From NCBI GenBank assembly GCA_036362985.1, contig JAYGXS010000004.1:33652539-33716538 (forward strand): DNA of 64,000 nucleotides. Direction: 5' to 3'. Of the stretch, positions 1-11,215 are shown piece by piece. The number at the start of each line of letters is the position of its first letter. Positions within the stretch are counted from its first letter, which is position 1. The stretch comes from Ligula intestinalis (lineage: Eukaryota > Platyhelminthes > Cestoda > Diphyllobothriidea > Diphyllobothriidae). Position numbers and translations under genes: made by a program. The notes beneath the pieces were generated by a model. It made no database searches. It saw nothing but the letters and a program-made list of their open reading frames with translations, and was not told the origin of the DNA.

Positions 1-406
1 CGTGTAGGAAAGTATGTGAATGATAGAAGTAGGATGCTTCTGTGAATGTTGGCAGCAGCCCTGGCGTGCATAGCGAGTAATATTTTCATCCTAAGGGCCA
101 GACAAGAATGAGATCTCACAGTTACGAGAACGTCCCCAGGAACAGGAGATGCGACCATGATGAGCCCTTGCTTTGTCAAGAGCAGAGGAACCTGCCACGT
201 CGTCAGCATTCGGTTATTAGTTCGACACGAGAAAGAGGTGACAGGGCCGCGTAATCTAGGACCATAGGTGTGACATCCGACGCGATCTACGCAGTTCGCA
301 TAGTACGCAGATACGTCGGGTTTAGAGGGACTTTAAACGCATGTAATTAAATAATGATAATAATACTACGTAATTTTTAATATAAGTCTATATTTATAGC
401 ATTTCA
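1..406. other. no gene seen
   Basis: No coding region or RNA gene was recognised. Positions about 345-385 are AT-rich with short TAATAAT-like units, which may be the 3' tail of the minus-strand LINE fragment that ends just to the right. Confidence 0.4.
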
Positions 407-450
407 GTGTTTTTGGTTCGGAGCATTCCATCTCAACGTTACTCACTAAA

Positions 451-1030
451 TCAATACTTACCAAGTTTTGCTTTAAAAACATTCACGGATGGGGACATGA
501 AAATCTCCGCAGGAAGGGCATTCCATGCCTGGATTACCCTCTCAGAGAAAAAGAATTTTTTTGGGTCGGGTCTTGCCCCTATCACACGTAATTTGAGGGG
601 TTGCCCTCGCAGCCTAGAGGTGTTGGCCTGCTCAAAGAATTCATTTATTTGGAGGCAGCAATTCTGACCACGCAGCATGCGAAACGCCTGCATTAGGTCA
701 CCGCATAGCTGTCTGTAATCCAGAGGAAACAAGTCAAGATTTACCAATCGGGTCTCATACGGGAGGTTCCGTTGGCCTCGTACTACTTTTGTTGCGCGTC
801 TTTGTACCTTTTAGTGGGTTTTTCGGTCTTTGGCTGTCCAAGGTCTCCAGGCTTGGATGGCAAATTCCAGTTGGGATCGCACGAACGTGCTGAACACCTT
901 GCCAAATACCACTTTATCAAACTTAGCAAAGGCGCGTTTGATTAGATACAAGCTCGACATTGCGGATTTAGCCACCTTCAGGCAGTGGAGTGATGGCTTT
1001 AGTGAAGGCGTGAACTACACCCTATAGGTC
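451..1030 (-). pseudogene. CR1/Jockey-like LINE reverse transcriptase, C-terminal fragment
   Basis: A remnant of the C-terminal part of a non-LTR retrotransposon reverse transcriptase, downstream of the catalytic core. The last 98 codons (747 to 451) carry LDLFPLDYRQLCGDL and RVIQAWNALP, which match the equivalent parts of the intact element at 45101-48202 (LDLFPLNYRQLRGDL, RVIGAWNGLP). Further upstream on the minus strand, to about 1030, another frame carries FVRSQLEFAIQAWRPW, matching FVRSHLEYAVQAWRPW of the intact copy. A frameshift near 750-810 separates the two parts. Endonuclease and RT core are absent, so this is a 5'-truncated dead copy. The family assignment rests on similarity within the window and general knowledge of LINE C-termini. 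Confidence 0.8.
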
Positions 1031-2600
1031 TATTAATATAACCCCTTTTGGGTACCGTCAATATCAGAAGAACACAGGAGAAAACCTAAAACAACTCCCA
1101 TTTTCCGCAGCCGCTTTAACTTTGTTTCAATTTTAGGCTAAGGCATTGCTTTGCGAGATGATGAGTTTATTTTATATAGAAAACTATCTTCAATATTAAA
1201 TTAAATATCTGTACAGTATAGGAATTATTTTTAAATGGTAAGACTATTTTGGATTGGGAATAAGCTACCCGTCGTGGTTTTTCACTTATTCATTCGACAG
1301 AAGTAGAGTCAGCTGCGGTCTGTCTGATGGCCAAGTACATCCAAACAGATAGTAGCATATGGCTCACATGTGTGGTTCGGTCGATAAATAAGATTGAGTT
1401 TTACTAATCTTTTTCCAGTCCAAAGTGCCCTCACTCTTGAAGTTTCCCAGTTTCAGTCCACTCATTTCTATAACCACCAGAATCCTTCCAGTTTTAGCCA
1501 TCCTGGGTCTCCCACTCCACCTTCATGCTCGCCCACAAAAGGCGGATGCTGCTAGTACCACCGCAGCCAATGTTCCAACGCCCACTACTGCCAGTCTCTA
1601 TGTAGGTACAAGATATCTTAAACGGAAAACGTCCTTGCTGACCGGTAGCGGCGACAAACCTGGTCAGTCAATCCTCTGAATTTTGGTAGGAGTTCCTTTC
1701 ATAATTTCCTTGTGGACACTGATGCTGACTTCCTTATTACTCCAACCATTTTTACCTACGGTCAGTAAGTCATCTAATCCTTTATTTTCTCTTCAAGCAG
1801 CTAATAGTACCTGCGTTTAGCCTTTTGGTTAAGGATTCATACCTCTAGATCTTGGTGTAGGACGCTCATTTTGCTGGATATTTAATTCTGCTGACGCTCA
1901 TACTCCTGTGCTCGGGGCAGATATTATAACACTGTCGGTCTTGTCGTTGATGTCAACTGCCGCAAGTTAGTTGTCTGACGACATCTGTATCTTGTAAATT
2001 TTAGAGTAGCGCCTTTTCATCAAATAATCCTCAAATTTTAAAAATTCCGTCAAATACTCGCTAACGTCGCTTGCCTTCGGAGTGTCCATCTATCATACAC
2101 CCCTCACACCGTTTCTCGTGAAGCCAATTTATGTCTCTGATCAATAATAAAGAGCTGTTTCTACATTCTATGTAGACAGATTTTACACCTATCCAAGCAC
2201 TTCCTTGGATGCTTATTTTAACCAATAAGAGTTGATCTATTTGTTTTGTTGTTCTAGTGTTTTTTTCCGTCTATTTGTCCTTTTCGGAATATTTTCACCT
2301 GCAAATTTAGTTGAGTGAAACAATTGCAAGCGGCTTTTATTTCTTTCGTATTGCGCATTTTATGCACTAATACGGTACCTGGTTTGCCCCACACTTCAAT
2401 TCCCCTTTAACCACGAATGGCGTAAAAAATGAGTGCGAGGTAATTTTGCCATTAAATGCCTTCATAAGAAAGCCTAACACAGTAATATTTTCAAGTATTT
2501 ACCTAGCCAACGCCTTCTATCAGATTCCTGTTTGTCCAGAAAACCTGCAATGGCTCTGCAGCCAACATTCTCCTTATGCGAGACGCCGTAGGTGAGGTCA
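1031..2600. other. no gene seen
   Basis: AT-rich, non-coding in appearance. A short open frame at 1425-1679 has biased composition and no motif or splice context, so I do not call it a gene. Confidence 0.4.
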
Positions 2601-2920
2601 AGTAAAGGCAACCTTGGTCACCCAGTCACGCTTGATCCAACGCAATGGCCCATGTCCATTTACGACGCACTACCATTACCCCCGCGCGGCTGGGGTGGAC
2701 ACGCGCAGTCCAGACTGGTGTGGCCAATCATCGCCCTGAGGCTGACTCCTACAAACCCTACTCTGGGCCTTTGTGACAGGTTCCGCGCTGATGGACAAAC
2801 CGGAACCCGCCCCGACAGCGGGCGGCCACTGGCAGCGTCGTTGGCTGCTGTGAAAACCCTGCACTAGTACATGCCCCTTACGGTCGAATGGCATGCCAGG
2901 CCGAATCCTTCTGTGCAGAA

Positions 2921-3010
2921 TACACTGTTTCTACCACTCTTGCCTTCCCAGGACTATTCGTCTACTAAGGAACTGAGCCTGGAAGATTGTAACTCTTAGG
3001 GATATGTCTA
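2921..3010 (+). repeat. LTR-end remnant
   Basis: About 90 bp (GCCTTCCCAGGACT ... GAAGATTGTAACTCTTAGG) match the 3' end of the LTR family seen at 41700-41806 (+), 52140-52240 (+) and, inverted, at 32261-32370, 36657-36770 and 37786-37900. The terminal TTAGCCTTAA block is degenerate here. The GC-rich stretch 2600-2920 may be the rest of the same LTR but is too diverged to align by eye. Confidence 0.5.
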
Positions 3011-4520
3011 TAAGCCTTAATATATCTCGATAAATCTCCCAAAAATCGTAATTAAAAGACAACTTGGGTTTTATTTGAATTTATTAGGCTGCCTTAGCAC
3101 TCCGAACTTTCGCTCAGACTCTTCAATGCCTCGGCAACTAAGTCTTCCGCGTCTTAATATTCGCGTGCGTTTACGTTGATGATCGCTGATGATATTCTGG
3201 TAGTAATTTCCAGTGAACATGAAACCCTAAAACACTTCGACTGAACTGAAAATACTTGCGCAGACAGAAACATGGCTGTCCAGAGATATTCGAGTGTCCC
3301 TCCATGGTTAACAATGGAGTATAAAAACATATTTAGATTAGCTTTACTATTTGTAATCTATATTCGTTAGCGCTAGGAAGCACTATCGAAAAAATCTTAG
3401 TTTCAGAATAAAATAAATACAATATTTGAAGATAAAATCTACAAATTTGTAATAATGTTAGCAGGAATTGTCCTTTTAGGGCAACAGTTAGTGATGGTTT
3501 GCAATTAATGGTGAACTAGAAAACAGGCAGTGAAAGGAAAACTCATTCACTAAATAGAAATAAAGTTCAATGGGCCCCCACTTTCAAAAAAGTGTGTAGG
3601 AGAAAAAAATGCCAAGGAAAATAAGATAGAGGTGCAGTGTAGGCTAATACTACAATAGCCATTCAGAATGGGATGGTTAATTTTGTGTGTAGTTTGCTCG
3701 TTGTCGCTAATGCGCATAACACGACATCTCGCAAAGAACCATCAGTTGACGTAGGGTCCCGATATGCCAGAAGCCAGAATATAACTGCAGTTTCCAAGCG
3801 ATATCCTGGGACAGAAGAATTTGGCGTGAATCTTAAGCCATCTCCAATAATTACGCTTGGCCTTTGCCATTCGCAACTGCTTACGGTCTTCCTAGCCAGT
3901 TTGCAGAACACGATCTCATTCACTAAGCAGGACAGTATAAGACTCGTTCAAACAAAAATATTATTACCGTTGGATACTTAAATTCTCACAAGTTCGACTG
4001 GCTAACTTGGAATATTTTCGGTGTACAGGATACATTTGGCTATTGTTTACTAGAGATAACAGTGGAAATGTTATTCTTCCATGCTGTACCATTCAGAATG
4101 CCAATAAGGTAAGGACTAGAACTGCCTAGAAATTTTGCTCTTCCAAGATGACGAAAGTATGCTGGATCGACAAGATCTCTCGCCAATCAGCAATAGTGAT
4201 CGTATCATACTACTTTTTCAGTTGCATATGTTCTCATCTCCTGACTAACGTAAATTACTAGAAAAAATTGAGCTCCTACAGGTTTTAGTCTTAGTTCATT
4301 TTCTGTTCCTCGCTTATGTGAGTAGCTGCACTAAGAATCTTACAGACTTCATCAGAATATAAGAACGAACCATTGGCTCTCCTGAAAAAGCCTAGGAAAT
4401 ACAAGAAAACTTTAATAAACTGGCTGCCTGGTTCGGCAAGTGGCTTTTGAAGTTGAATATAATCAAATCTGCGGTCGTTGGCTTGGAATTTAGGCGGAAA
4501 ATATTTTCAGTGTATGTTGT
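3011..4520. other. no gene seen
   Basis: AT-rich sequence. Open frames on both strands at about 3663-3981 overlap each other and show no recognisable protein or splice structure. Nothing else was identified. Confidence 0.4.
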
Positions 4521-4529
4521 ATGACCATC

Positions 4530-4830
4530 GATGTCGATGAAGTCCACCGTGTGCTCAAGAGCAGAGACGGTAAATGGAGCTAAGTACGAGATTCTAATGA
4601 AAAAGAGGCGCAATTGTCGACCTCAATCTAACCCTCCACCGCTTAAGCTGGGGAAAATACTGAAGTTGAGATGAACACAGCAGGCTTTGGGTGGAAGCCG
4701 CTGTCTCTAATGCAGCCTGTAACGCCGCCTTAACTTAGCCTGTAGTGACGGTAGACTGCGCGGGTACTATTGCACTGTCTACGCTCACACACCTAAAGTC
4801 AATGTCTAGCCAGACTGTAGGAAGCCAGGG
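4530..4830. repeat. unclassified dispersed repeat D, first half
   Basis: Contains GAAGTCCACC...GAGCAGAGAC, TGTAGTGACGGTAGACTGCGC and GTCTAGCCAGACT, which align in the same order with 15745-16020 in the large DHX16 intron (GAAGTCCACC, TGTAGTGACAGTAGACTTTGCGC, GTCTAGCCTGATT). No coding capacity was seen. Copies lie on the same strand about 11 kb apart. Confidence 0.6.
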
Positions 4831-5659
4831 TTGGTAATAATACTACTTTTTCTTCGTCTCTTTCCCAAACACACAAATTTTGGACTTTATAAAAGGTTCT
4901 CCTGGTATTTGAGGTGGTTATATTTATATTACATTGTTTTCCATATATGTCTATTTCTTCCTCTATAGAGTGATATTTGCAACGATGTTTCGTCCCCGTC
5001 TCTGTCCAGTCATCATTGCCGTTATCCGTTCCGCGTTTTATAAACCTGATGAAGGGCTTCATGGTCTCTAATCATGCTCACAGCGGTTCTGCTATTTTTG
5101 CCAGCTCGTCGCTGGACTCCGCAGTCCACAAGGTCACATCTCCGGCGTTTCGGTGATGATCATGTGACCTCTGCATCTCCCTCATCTTCTCGACCCTGTT
5201 GTCCGCGATGGCCTCCTCCGGTCTCACCTCCCTGATGGGTGATCATGAAGCCAGTCGGGCGGTGTCACAGTGGTGAACGACAACCTCTGCTGCTATATGA
5301 TTTCTCCAATTGACAAGAAGCATTTCCAACCCTCATACGTTCTCATCAACAGTCCTGTCTCATTGCACTACAATCAATCCTATCAAGCAACCTCTTTAAT
5401 TTTGCAGAAGCAGTTCTTTTTCTCTTATGATTTGTTTTATTTTTAAGCAGGGTTCGCTGAACTCTGCCCCCGTTTTAATGGTAGGAGTTTTTTTCTCTGC
5501 TTCCTCCTTAGTTCACCGTGCGTTTTCAGAGAGTGTTGACTACTATTTTAAAATGATATGTTGGTGGGTATTAATTTTATCTGCCAAAAGTACTTAACGC
5601 TATTGCTGCCTATGTGGTTGTTCACGGCGAGCAGCATTCACCAACTCTGTATTTATTTT
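4831..5659. other. no gene seen
   Basis: No credible gene. A minus-strand open frame of 87 codons (5062-4799) overlaps the end of repeat D and has no recognisable motif. Confidence 0.35.
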
Positions 5660-5745
5660 TCCACAGCACTAAGTTTGCAATGACGAGGCCCTTCGGGCCC
5701 AGAATATAAAAGTTATTTATATATTACTAATTTACTACTACATCT
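5660..5745 (+). repeat. LINE 3'-end-like fragment
   Basis: GTTTGCAATGACGAGGCCCT followed by GGGCCCAGAATATAAAAG and an AT-rich tail matches, in opposite orientation, the 3' end of the minus-strand LINE near 33395-33440 (GTTTGTAACGACAATGCCCC...GGGCCTTAAATATAAAAAC). This looks like a heavily 5'-truncated copy of that LINE family. Confidence 0.5.
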
Positions 5746-5764
5746 GTTATTTCATATGCTAATA

Positions 5765-6032
5765 ACTAGGGTGTAGCTGAGCGATACTATTTGATGATTA
5801 TATTACTGAGTGTATTATAAATCAGAGGCGACGCTGATTAAAGTCAGCACTGAGCTCATATTCCCCCAATTTCAACAGGAAGTGTAGTAGTATTGGTGCT
5901 TGCACCGGCGCTGCCATTTGCCGAAGGTGACTGTGATTCAGCTACGCTAGAGCTTAGAATCCTCATTTTAACTACTCCGATTAAGTACATGTCTGGGGCC
6001 CTAAGCAAAGCAGAGCTTGCCTTGGTTTCCAT
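5765..6032. repeat. unclassified dispersed repeat D, second half
   Basis: Roughly 270 bp collinear with 16058-16352 and more weakly with 16665-16890. Shared landmarks include GGGTG(T/C)AGCTGAG, TCAGCAC(T/A)GAG, and the end AAGTACATG(T/C)(C/T)TGGGGCCCT followed by CTTGCCT(T/C)GG(T/C)TTCC. No reverse transcriptase or transposase frame is visible. Confidence 0.65.
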
Positions 6033-6484
6033 TAAAGAAGTGAATAGACACAAAGATCTAGGTAGTTGGACGGCCTCAAAACTACCACCATCTGAGCATT
6101 TAAAAGGCCGTAAAACATGCGCGGCACATCACGTTCGTGATGAAGTGGGCTTTTAGAGTCACTCCTTTAGAGCTAGTCAAACAGGACTTCAGTTCTTCAG
6201 TGAGACCGCATTAAGAATACAGAATGCAAATCTTAATTTCCTAAGATAACAAGACACTGATGCCATTGAGCAAGTGCGACGAAGGGTGAGAAAACATTTA
6301 TGCAGTCTTAGGGCTCTTCATTATTCAGAAAGATGAATCAGACAGAACTTAATCTCCCTGTCCAATAGCAAACGAAGTATAACATGCTATGGACATTCCG
6401 CAATGTGCAGTGATATGCACTTTCACTTCAATCTGAATAAATCTTTGTGTTTTAAATCTGGTCTCATCAGCAAAGATTATAACA
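6033..6484. other. no gene seen
   Basis: No coding region or RNA gene identified between the repeat and the SINE-like segment. Confidence 0.35.
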
Positions 6485-6605
6485 TAAAGGAAAAGTAGGC
6501 TGTGGAAATTGAACCCGGACATCCTGACCTACAGACGACTAAACCATCCAGAGACGGTGGCCCCTGTGTAACGTCCGAGCGGGGAAAGCCAAACGAATAG
6601 CTGGT
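6485..6605 (-). repeat. tRNA-derived SINE-like segment
   Basis: Read on the minus strand it has an A-box-like TGGTTTAGTCG and, about 36 bases on, a B-box-like GGTTCAATTTCC, the internal RNA polymerase III promoter arrangement of tRNAs and tRNA-derived SINEs. The B box has an extra T and the acceptor stem does not pair well, so this is more likely a SINE head or tRNA relic than a working tRNA. Confidence 0.5.
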
Positions 6606-7899
6606 AGCCGGAATCGGAATCAGGTGAGCTTGCACGGTTTTGGGTCTTTCGCAGAAGATGCTCCCTAAAAGATGATCCATCACATCAAAAGGAGAATTAT
6701 GCTTTTCTCCGAAAGAGTCCATGAGGGAATATAAGATTGTCCAGAATAGATTAAGGTTTATCGAACGTACGATCGGATCGAAAAATATAGAAGGAAAAGG
6801 TCGTAGGAAAAAAGCGTAAGACTTAACGTGTGAGAGAAGAAAGGGTGATGGCGTGGAAAAAACCGACGATGGAAAGATGACTGCGAGCCGTGACTTCTCC
6901 TGCAATACCAAAAATTGAAACTAGACAACCAATGTAACCAATTAAAACAAACGAGTGTCAAGGTGATTCGTTACACCTGTCAAACTTTTAGTTTCTTAAA
7001 CAAAACCAATAGCCAATTACAACCTTATCTTGTTTTGGCTAATAACGCGAAGTACAAGCTACAAATGGCTAGCTGACCCTAAGTTAAACCACCGTTCTCA
7101 GTAGGTAGTCTTCATCAATGCATGCGTCACACGCGCAACCTCTTATATAATTTCAGGCTCGCAGTTAGTAAAGTCCATTCTGTTCTAAGCAAACCACAGA
7201 GAAAACTTCTGAAAATGATGAAAATCCTAGTTGTTAGGATACACCGAAGTTACCAGACAGCGAGACAGGGAACAGAGACTACCACTGGAGGAGGCTACTG
7301 ATCGTATATTCTTATAGCATGTAAGTTGGTAGAAGTCCTAGGGTGACGGACTAATGAATACATCATGCTCAAAATGGCAAACAATCCGAGAAAATTTTGA
7401 TGTCATTTGGATCAACGTCTGATTTTGAGTAATTTGAGATTGCGCTGTTTTACTGGATCGAAATTAAAGAAACCGTTACGAAAACTGTGTGCTGTGAGTA
7501 GTCGTAAAATTATGCGATGTTTCCTTTTCTGAAACCCAATTTTCACTTACTCCGGCTTGTTGTTAAATTTAACTGTTGGATGCTCTTACATTTTTCATTA
7601 TCTAGTTTATGACGACCTCGATTAACCCATCTGCTCTTGTCCTCTAAAGCATTTTCTGTCGCCGAGGTTCGTGATTGGCGGAATCGATCTCTGCAGCAAG
7701 GTCAATAAGTTGGAAAGGCTTATGTTGTCGGAAGCCGTATCATGTAGCTATTTGATCAGTTTGTCAATATGCAGCCTAGTTGGCTATTGTTCATGAATTA
7801 CTGTATAGTTTAACTACCTTAATTACGAAATATCAACACAAATTACAAAACCCGACTTTTGATCTGAATACTGTCTTCACATCGATAGCAGACTTGAGT
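6606..7899. other. no gene seen
   Basis: Minus-strand open frames at 6477-6961 cover the SINE-like segment and adjoining sequence and look fortuitous (Phe/Ser-rich). Nothing else was recognised up to the 3' end of the CR1-like element. Confidence 0.35.
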
Positions 7900-8235
7900 G
7901 TGAGAGAGGGAGAGAGATGAGAGAGCAACACGCTTTATTTTGAAGGTAAATTTCTAAAATTTTAGGTAAATCCGCTTTGTACTGGTAAACATGCCTCATG
8001 TTTCATCAGTAGAGGGTAGGGAACGGATCCGTGGGCACCCCTTCTTTGCAGTCACCAGACATGTGGGAGTTTTCAGGTTAGACAAACCCCCCCGCCAAAT
8101 CAAGGGCGCTCCCGTGAACGGTACAGATCATGTTTCAACTATGGCATCGTATTTCTTCTTGAATGTGGCAACTGTGTCGGCAGCAACAACGTCGGGGGGG
8201 GGGTTGTTCCATGCATTCAAAGCGCACCTTGAGAG

Positions 8236-10020
8236 TCAGTAAACGTGCGGGAGGCCATCTGTCCGTTGTACTACCAGCTTGCAGCAGTATCTTCGCGTAG
8301 GCATGTCAACGGCAAGCTGGAAGTACTCTGCGACCTCCGGTATGTCAACGCAAACTATCACTTTGTACATCATGATTTGGTCGCCTCTGGTGCGTCGAAA
8401 TTCGAGGGTAAACAGGTCCAGTGCTTTATAGCGCTCCGGATAGGTCAGCCTTCTCACTTCGGGCACCATTTTTGACCCCAGTCGTTGAACATATTCGATG
8501 TCAGTCATTTCGCTCTTCGTACACGGAAACCAAGCGGACGATCCATACTCCATGATCGGGCGAATGAACGTGACCATGAGCTTACGGAATATCTGCATGG
8601 ACCAGGACGTTAATGCTCTTTTGAACATCCAAAGTAGCGCTAGCCCCTTGCGTCTCGCCAAACTTGATTGCTCTTGGGTCTTGAGGTCGTCCTGAATGAT
8701 AACGCCCAAGTCTCGAGTGCTCCTTATAGCGGCCAGTGTCATGTTTCCCATTGTATAGGGCGGGTGTTCCCGGTCTCTCCCAATTATTAACAAGTAGAGC
8801 TGTTGAGCTAGAAGTTCAGCTGCACATAACTCATCTGTTTCGAGCACATCATCTGCATTGTGGAGACCTTGGATGCTCGGGCTTTCACAACGCCTTCTTT
8901 TCAGAAATGAATTGAATCGATTTGGCTCGGTTTCCACGTTTTTCACCAGATCATCTTCGTATGCTACTTTCTTTGCCCTCATCATACGTTTGCATTCATC
9001 TCTAAGTGCTTTATATGTTGCTTTTGCTTCGTTAGTTTTCAGGATCATGAATGCTTTGTAGGCACATTTTCTGGCCTTTAACTTGCGTTTTGTCTCGCCA
9101 TCAATCCATGGGGGACGACATGCTGCCCATTCACAGAGCTTAAGGGCGACAAAGTCGGTACAGAGCCGCTCAATATTTCCACGGATAACTCTCCAGCGTT
9201 CGTCTGCATTGGCTGAGCTACTCGGTTCCCAGGATAGGTTCATAGTGCTCTGCCTCATTTCATCGTAGTCAGTCTTCGAGTATGCCGGTTTGTAGCATCT
9301 ACGCGTTGACGGCGATCCTGTTTTGTGGAATGCTGCTAAGACAGTAGCATAATCACTGGTGCCTAGAGGTGCGGAGACCCGAACATCAGATACTTTTGTG
9401 TGGCCATTTGTAAATATCAAATCCAGACAGGAGGCCATACCCGAGTCAGCTATCCGCGTAGGCTGGGCAACATGTTGTATAAGATGGGCTTCGTTTGCCA
9501 TTTCTAGCAACGAGTTCTCCGTTTCATAGGCAGGACTTTCGATGATCAGATGTGAGCAGTTGATATGTGGGCAATTGAAGTCACCGACAATACAGATCCG
9601 CGATCTTCTGGCATACTTTTTGACTGTAGTCAACCAGTTTATACCATTGGCTTGAGGACTTCGGTATATAACACCTATGGTTGTAGTTGCACCAGTAGCA
9701 GCCTTGACCGACACCCAGAGTTGTTCAACCCGGTTGTCTTCCGTGCGTGTACGTTCTAACAGTGTTACAACTAGTCCATCAGTCGCATATACCAAGACAC
9801 CTCCATGTATCCTTTCGTTACGGCCGCAACGGAACACTCGGTAACCAGGCGCATTGATGTCGCTATCCTTTACGGATTCAAATTGCCAGGTATCTGTCAC
9901 CGCAACAATCGCAGGGCACTTCTGTGCGATAATTTCATGTAATTCAGCCAGTTTGTTGAGTAGGCTTTGTGCATTTATCAGTAGAATGCCTACAACACTT
10001 TCAGAGCTTCCTGGGCCATT
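8236..10020 (-). pseudogene. CR1-like ORF2: endonuclease fused to C-terminal domain, RT core deleted
   Basis: ORF2 of a LINE normally encodes an APE-type endonuclease, a reverse transcriptase and a C-terminal domain. Here the endonuclease is visible from LLINAQSLLNKL (before the first Met at 9900) through VGDFNCP (residues about 105-111) and SCLDLIFTNG (about 157-166). It runs through the linker to about residue 366, then passes directly to the post-RT region (TRDLGV near 395, FIRPIMEYGSSAWF) without any palm, VPQG or ADD motif. About 320 residues are missing, yet 554 codons stay open. The endonuclease motifs TETW and SDH read TDTW and SDY, so the enzyme is probably inactive. After a TAA at 8236 the original C-terminus continues in pieces to about 8110 (ALNAWNNPP, then a frame change at a run of C on the coding strand). 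No promoter was identified. Confidence 0.85.
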
Positions 10021-10484
10021 ACTAGCAATGGTTTGAACAGAGGCCTCCTCTTCTGGACAACCCGAAAATTTATTATGTGTAGGTCTTTCTCCCCCGCGGC
10101 ACGACGTTCTTTAAGTTTATCAGCAGCTTTATGATGTTTTATCCTGTCCTCAGGAGACAGATCTGCCCGCATCGAGATATCGATGCCTCAGACCACGGGT
10201 CAGCAATGTTATTGGAATGTGGTCGGACTGGAAAACCGCCTTCAGTGGTCTAGGCCGTCCACCTTCTGCAGGTTTTGCACCTAGTCTAAAAAGGCTTACA
10301 ATCGATACGTGTCCATCACTCGAGTCCAGCATTTTAAGGGTGATTTTTGTTATTTCCTTAGAGTCGTGTTGAACGCGTTTTTCTGCATCTACTCCTTCGG
10401 ATTCGGGCACATTGAAGAAAAGAAGTGATTTCGTTTTATCAGTTGGGTCGTTTGTTGCTTTTGACGCCTTAGATACCGATGCAG

Positions 10485-10497
10485 AAACCTTCGAAGT
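10485..10497. repeat. target-site duplication, left copy
   Basis: AAACCTTCGAAGT, identical to 10813-10825 and directly next to the (GT)8 end of the inserted Jockey-type fragment. The flanking bases differ (G before this copy, T before the other), so the repeat is exactly 13 bp. Confidence 0.92.
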
Positions 10498-10812
10498 GTG
10501 TGTGTGTGTGTGTCGTAGCCCATATTTGGATCAGGAATCCCCGCCGGAATCCAAACTGGGAGTAGTTGGGAGACGGAGAAAAGCCGTGACCTCGACCGGC
10601 TTGAGCCACAGGTCCGCGGGAGTGAGGTGGGTGCCTGGCCGAGAACTGCAGGTGAACAGATGACGGCAGTCATGCGGCGAGACGCCGCAGTCGGGACAGC
10701 AATCGGGTATGGATGGATCGAGCCGGTGTTGGTACTGGCGAAGGAGCATGCAGTAGCCACTGCGTTACTGCGCCAGGGTACAGCGAGTGACCCTCGGGAG
10801 ATGTCGTTCGAT
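10498..10812 (-). mobile_element. 5'-truncated Jockey-type LINE 3' fragment
   Basis: A 315-bp insertion in the ORF1 above. On the minus strand it encodes the C-terminal zinc-motif region typical of Jockey-group reverse transcriptases (YQHRLDPSIPDCCPDCG, then SPHDCRHLFTC: C-x2-C ... H-x3-H-x3-C), preceded by TLAQ-stop-RSGYC. It ends in an (AC)8 tail on that strand ((GT)8 at 10498-10513). Both edges abut a perfect 13-bp direct repeat. The 5' truncation, simple-repeat tail and target-site duplication are the classic products of target-primed reverse transcription. Confidence 0.9.
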
Positions 10813-10825
10813 AAACCTTCGAAGT
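10813..10825. repeat. target-site duplication, right copy
   Basis: AAACCTTCGAAGT at the 5'-truncated end of the insertion. Taking out the insertion and one copy joins PKAS-TSKV to SASVSKAS in one frame of ORF1. Confidence 0.92.
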
Positions 10826-11215
10826 AGAAGCCTTCGGCACTCCGTGTAGCTCGGCCCTCTTATTTGCGGGTTTCGGCGTGTTCCACCCCGCATTTTCATC
10901 GATTTCTGTAGCAGAAAGCAGGAGAGGTGGGTCTCCGCGTTCCAGATTTTCTATTGGCGTCGTTGCCGGTACCATTATCGTATCTGACATCGCCGCATCT
11001 AAATTTACCGCATCTTCTTCGAGGATTATATTTTCGTTTGTTGTATCGGTGGGGGTGTCCGCAGCGTCCTCGCCAAGGATACTACTTTTGCACGTATTAC
11101 AAACGGGTACGAGCCCTTCTGAGTCGTATTTTTCAAGACCTGGTAGATTTCAGGGGCTATTTTTGCGCATTTTATGTGCACCATACTCGTACCCTTCAGC
11201 CTTCAGTCTGAAGTG

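Larger units (their letters stand above)
7900..11215 (-). mobile_element. CR1-like LINE, internally deleted, with nested insertion
   Basis: A non-LTR retrotransposon reading right to left: ORF1 remnant (about 11215-9990), ORF2 (about 10020-8110) and a 3' region ending in a GA/CT-rich stretch near 7900-7930 followed by ACGCTTTATTTTGAAGGTA. A similar 3' landmark, ACGCTTTCTTTTGAAGGTA, recurs at about 62500. The element differs from the intact CR1-like copy at 45-49 kb but shares its layout. Three events altered it: a 315-bp Jockey-type fragment jumped into ORF1, a large deletion removed the RT core, and small indels and stops accumulated. It lies upstream of DHX16 in the opposite orientation. 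Confidence 0.8.
9990..11215 (-). pseudogene. CR1-like ORF1 with PHD-like N-terminus, split by an insertion
   Basis: Reading right to left, a Cys/His-containing stretch (VHIKCAKIAPEIYQ, frame change, LVPVCNTCKSSILGED) resembles the second half of a PHD finger, as found in ORF1 of some CR1-like elements. It is followed by an acidic segment (10990-10830) up to PKASTSKV. The reading frame resumes after the 315-bp insertion as TSKVSASVSKASKATNDP, then NVPESEGVDAEKR and GGRPRPLKAVF, and after frame changes LSPEDRIKHHKAADKLKERR (about 10160-10100), ending at KVL-stop (9990). The RPRPLK motif also occurs in ORF1 of the intact copy (about 48300). ORF1 proteins bind nucleic acid during retrotransposition; this one is disabled. 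Confidence 0.75.

Noticed and set aside
407..667. 86-codon + frame over the first LINE fragment
   Set aside because: Antisense shadow of the LINE C-terminus read on the minus strand.
3663..3981. Overlapping open frames on both strands
   Set aside because: Neither frame shows a recognisable protein or splice context; overlap on both strands suggests chance.
6477..6961. Minus-strand frames of 67 and 144 codons
   Set aside because: Phe/Ser-rich, overlapping each other and the SINE-like segment, with no motif, splice phase or similarity within the window.
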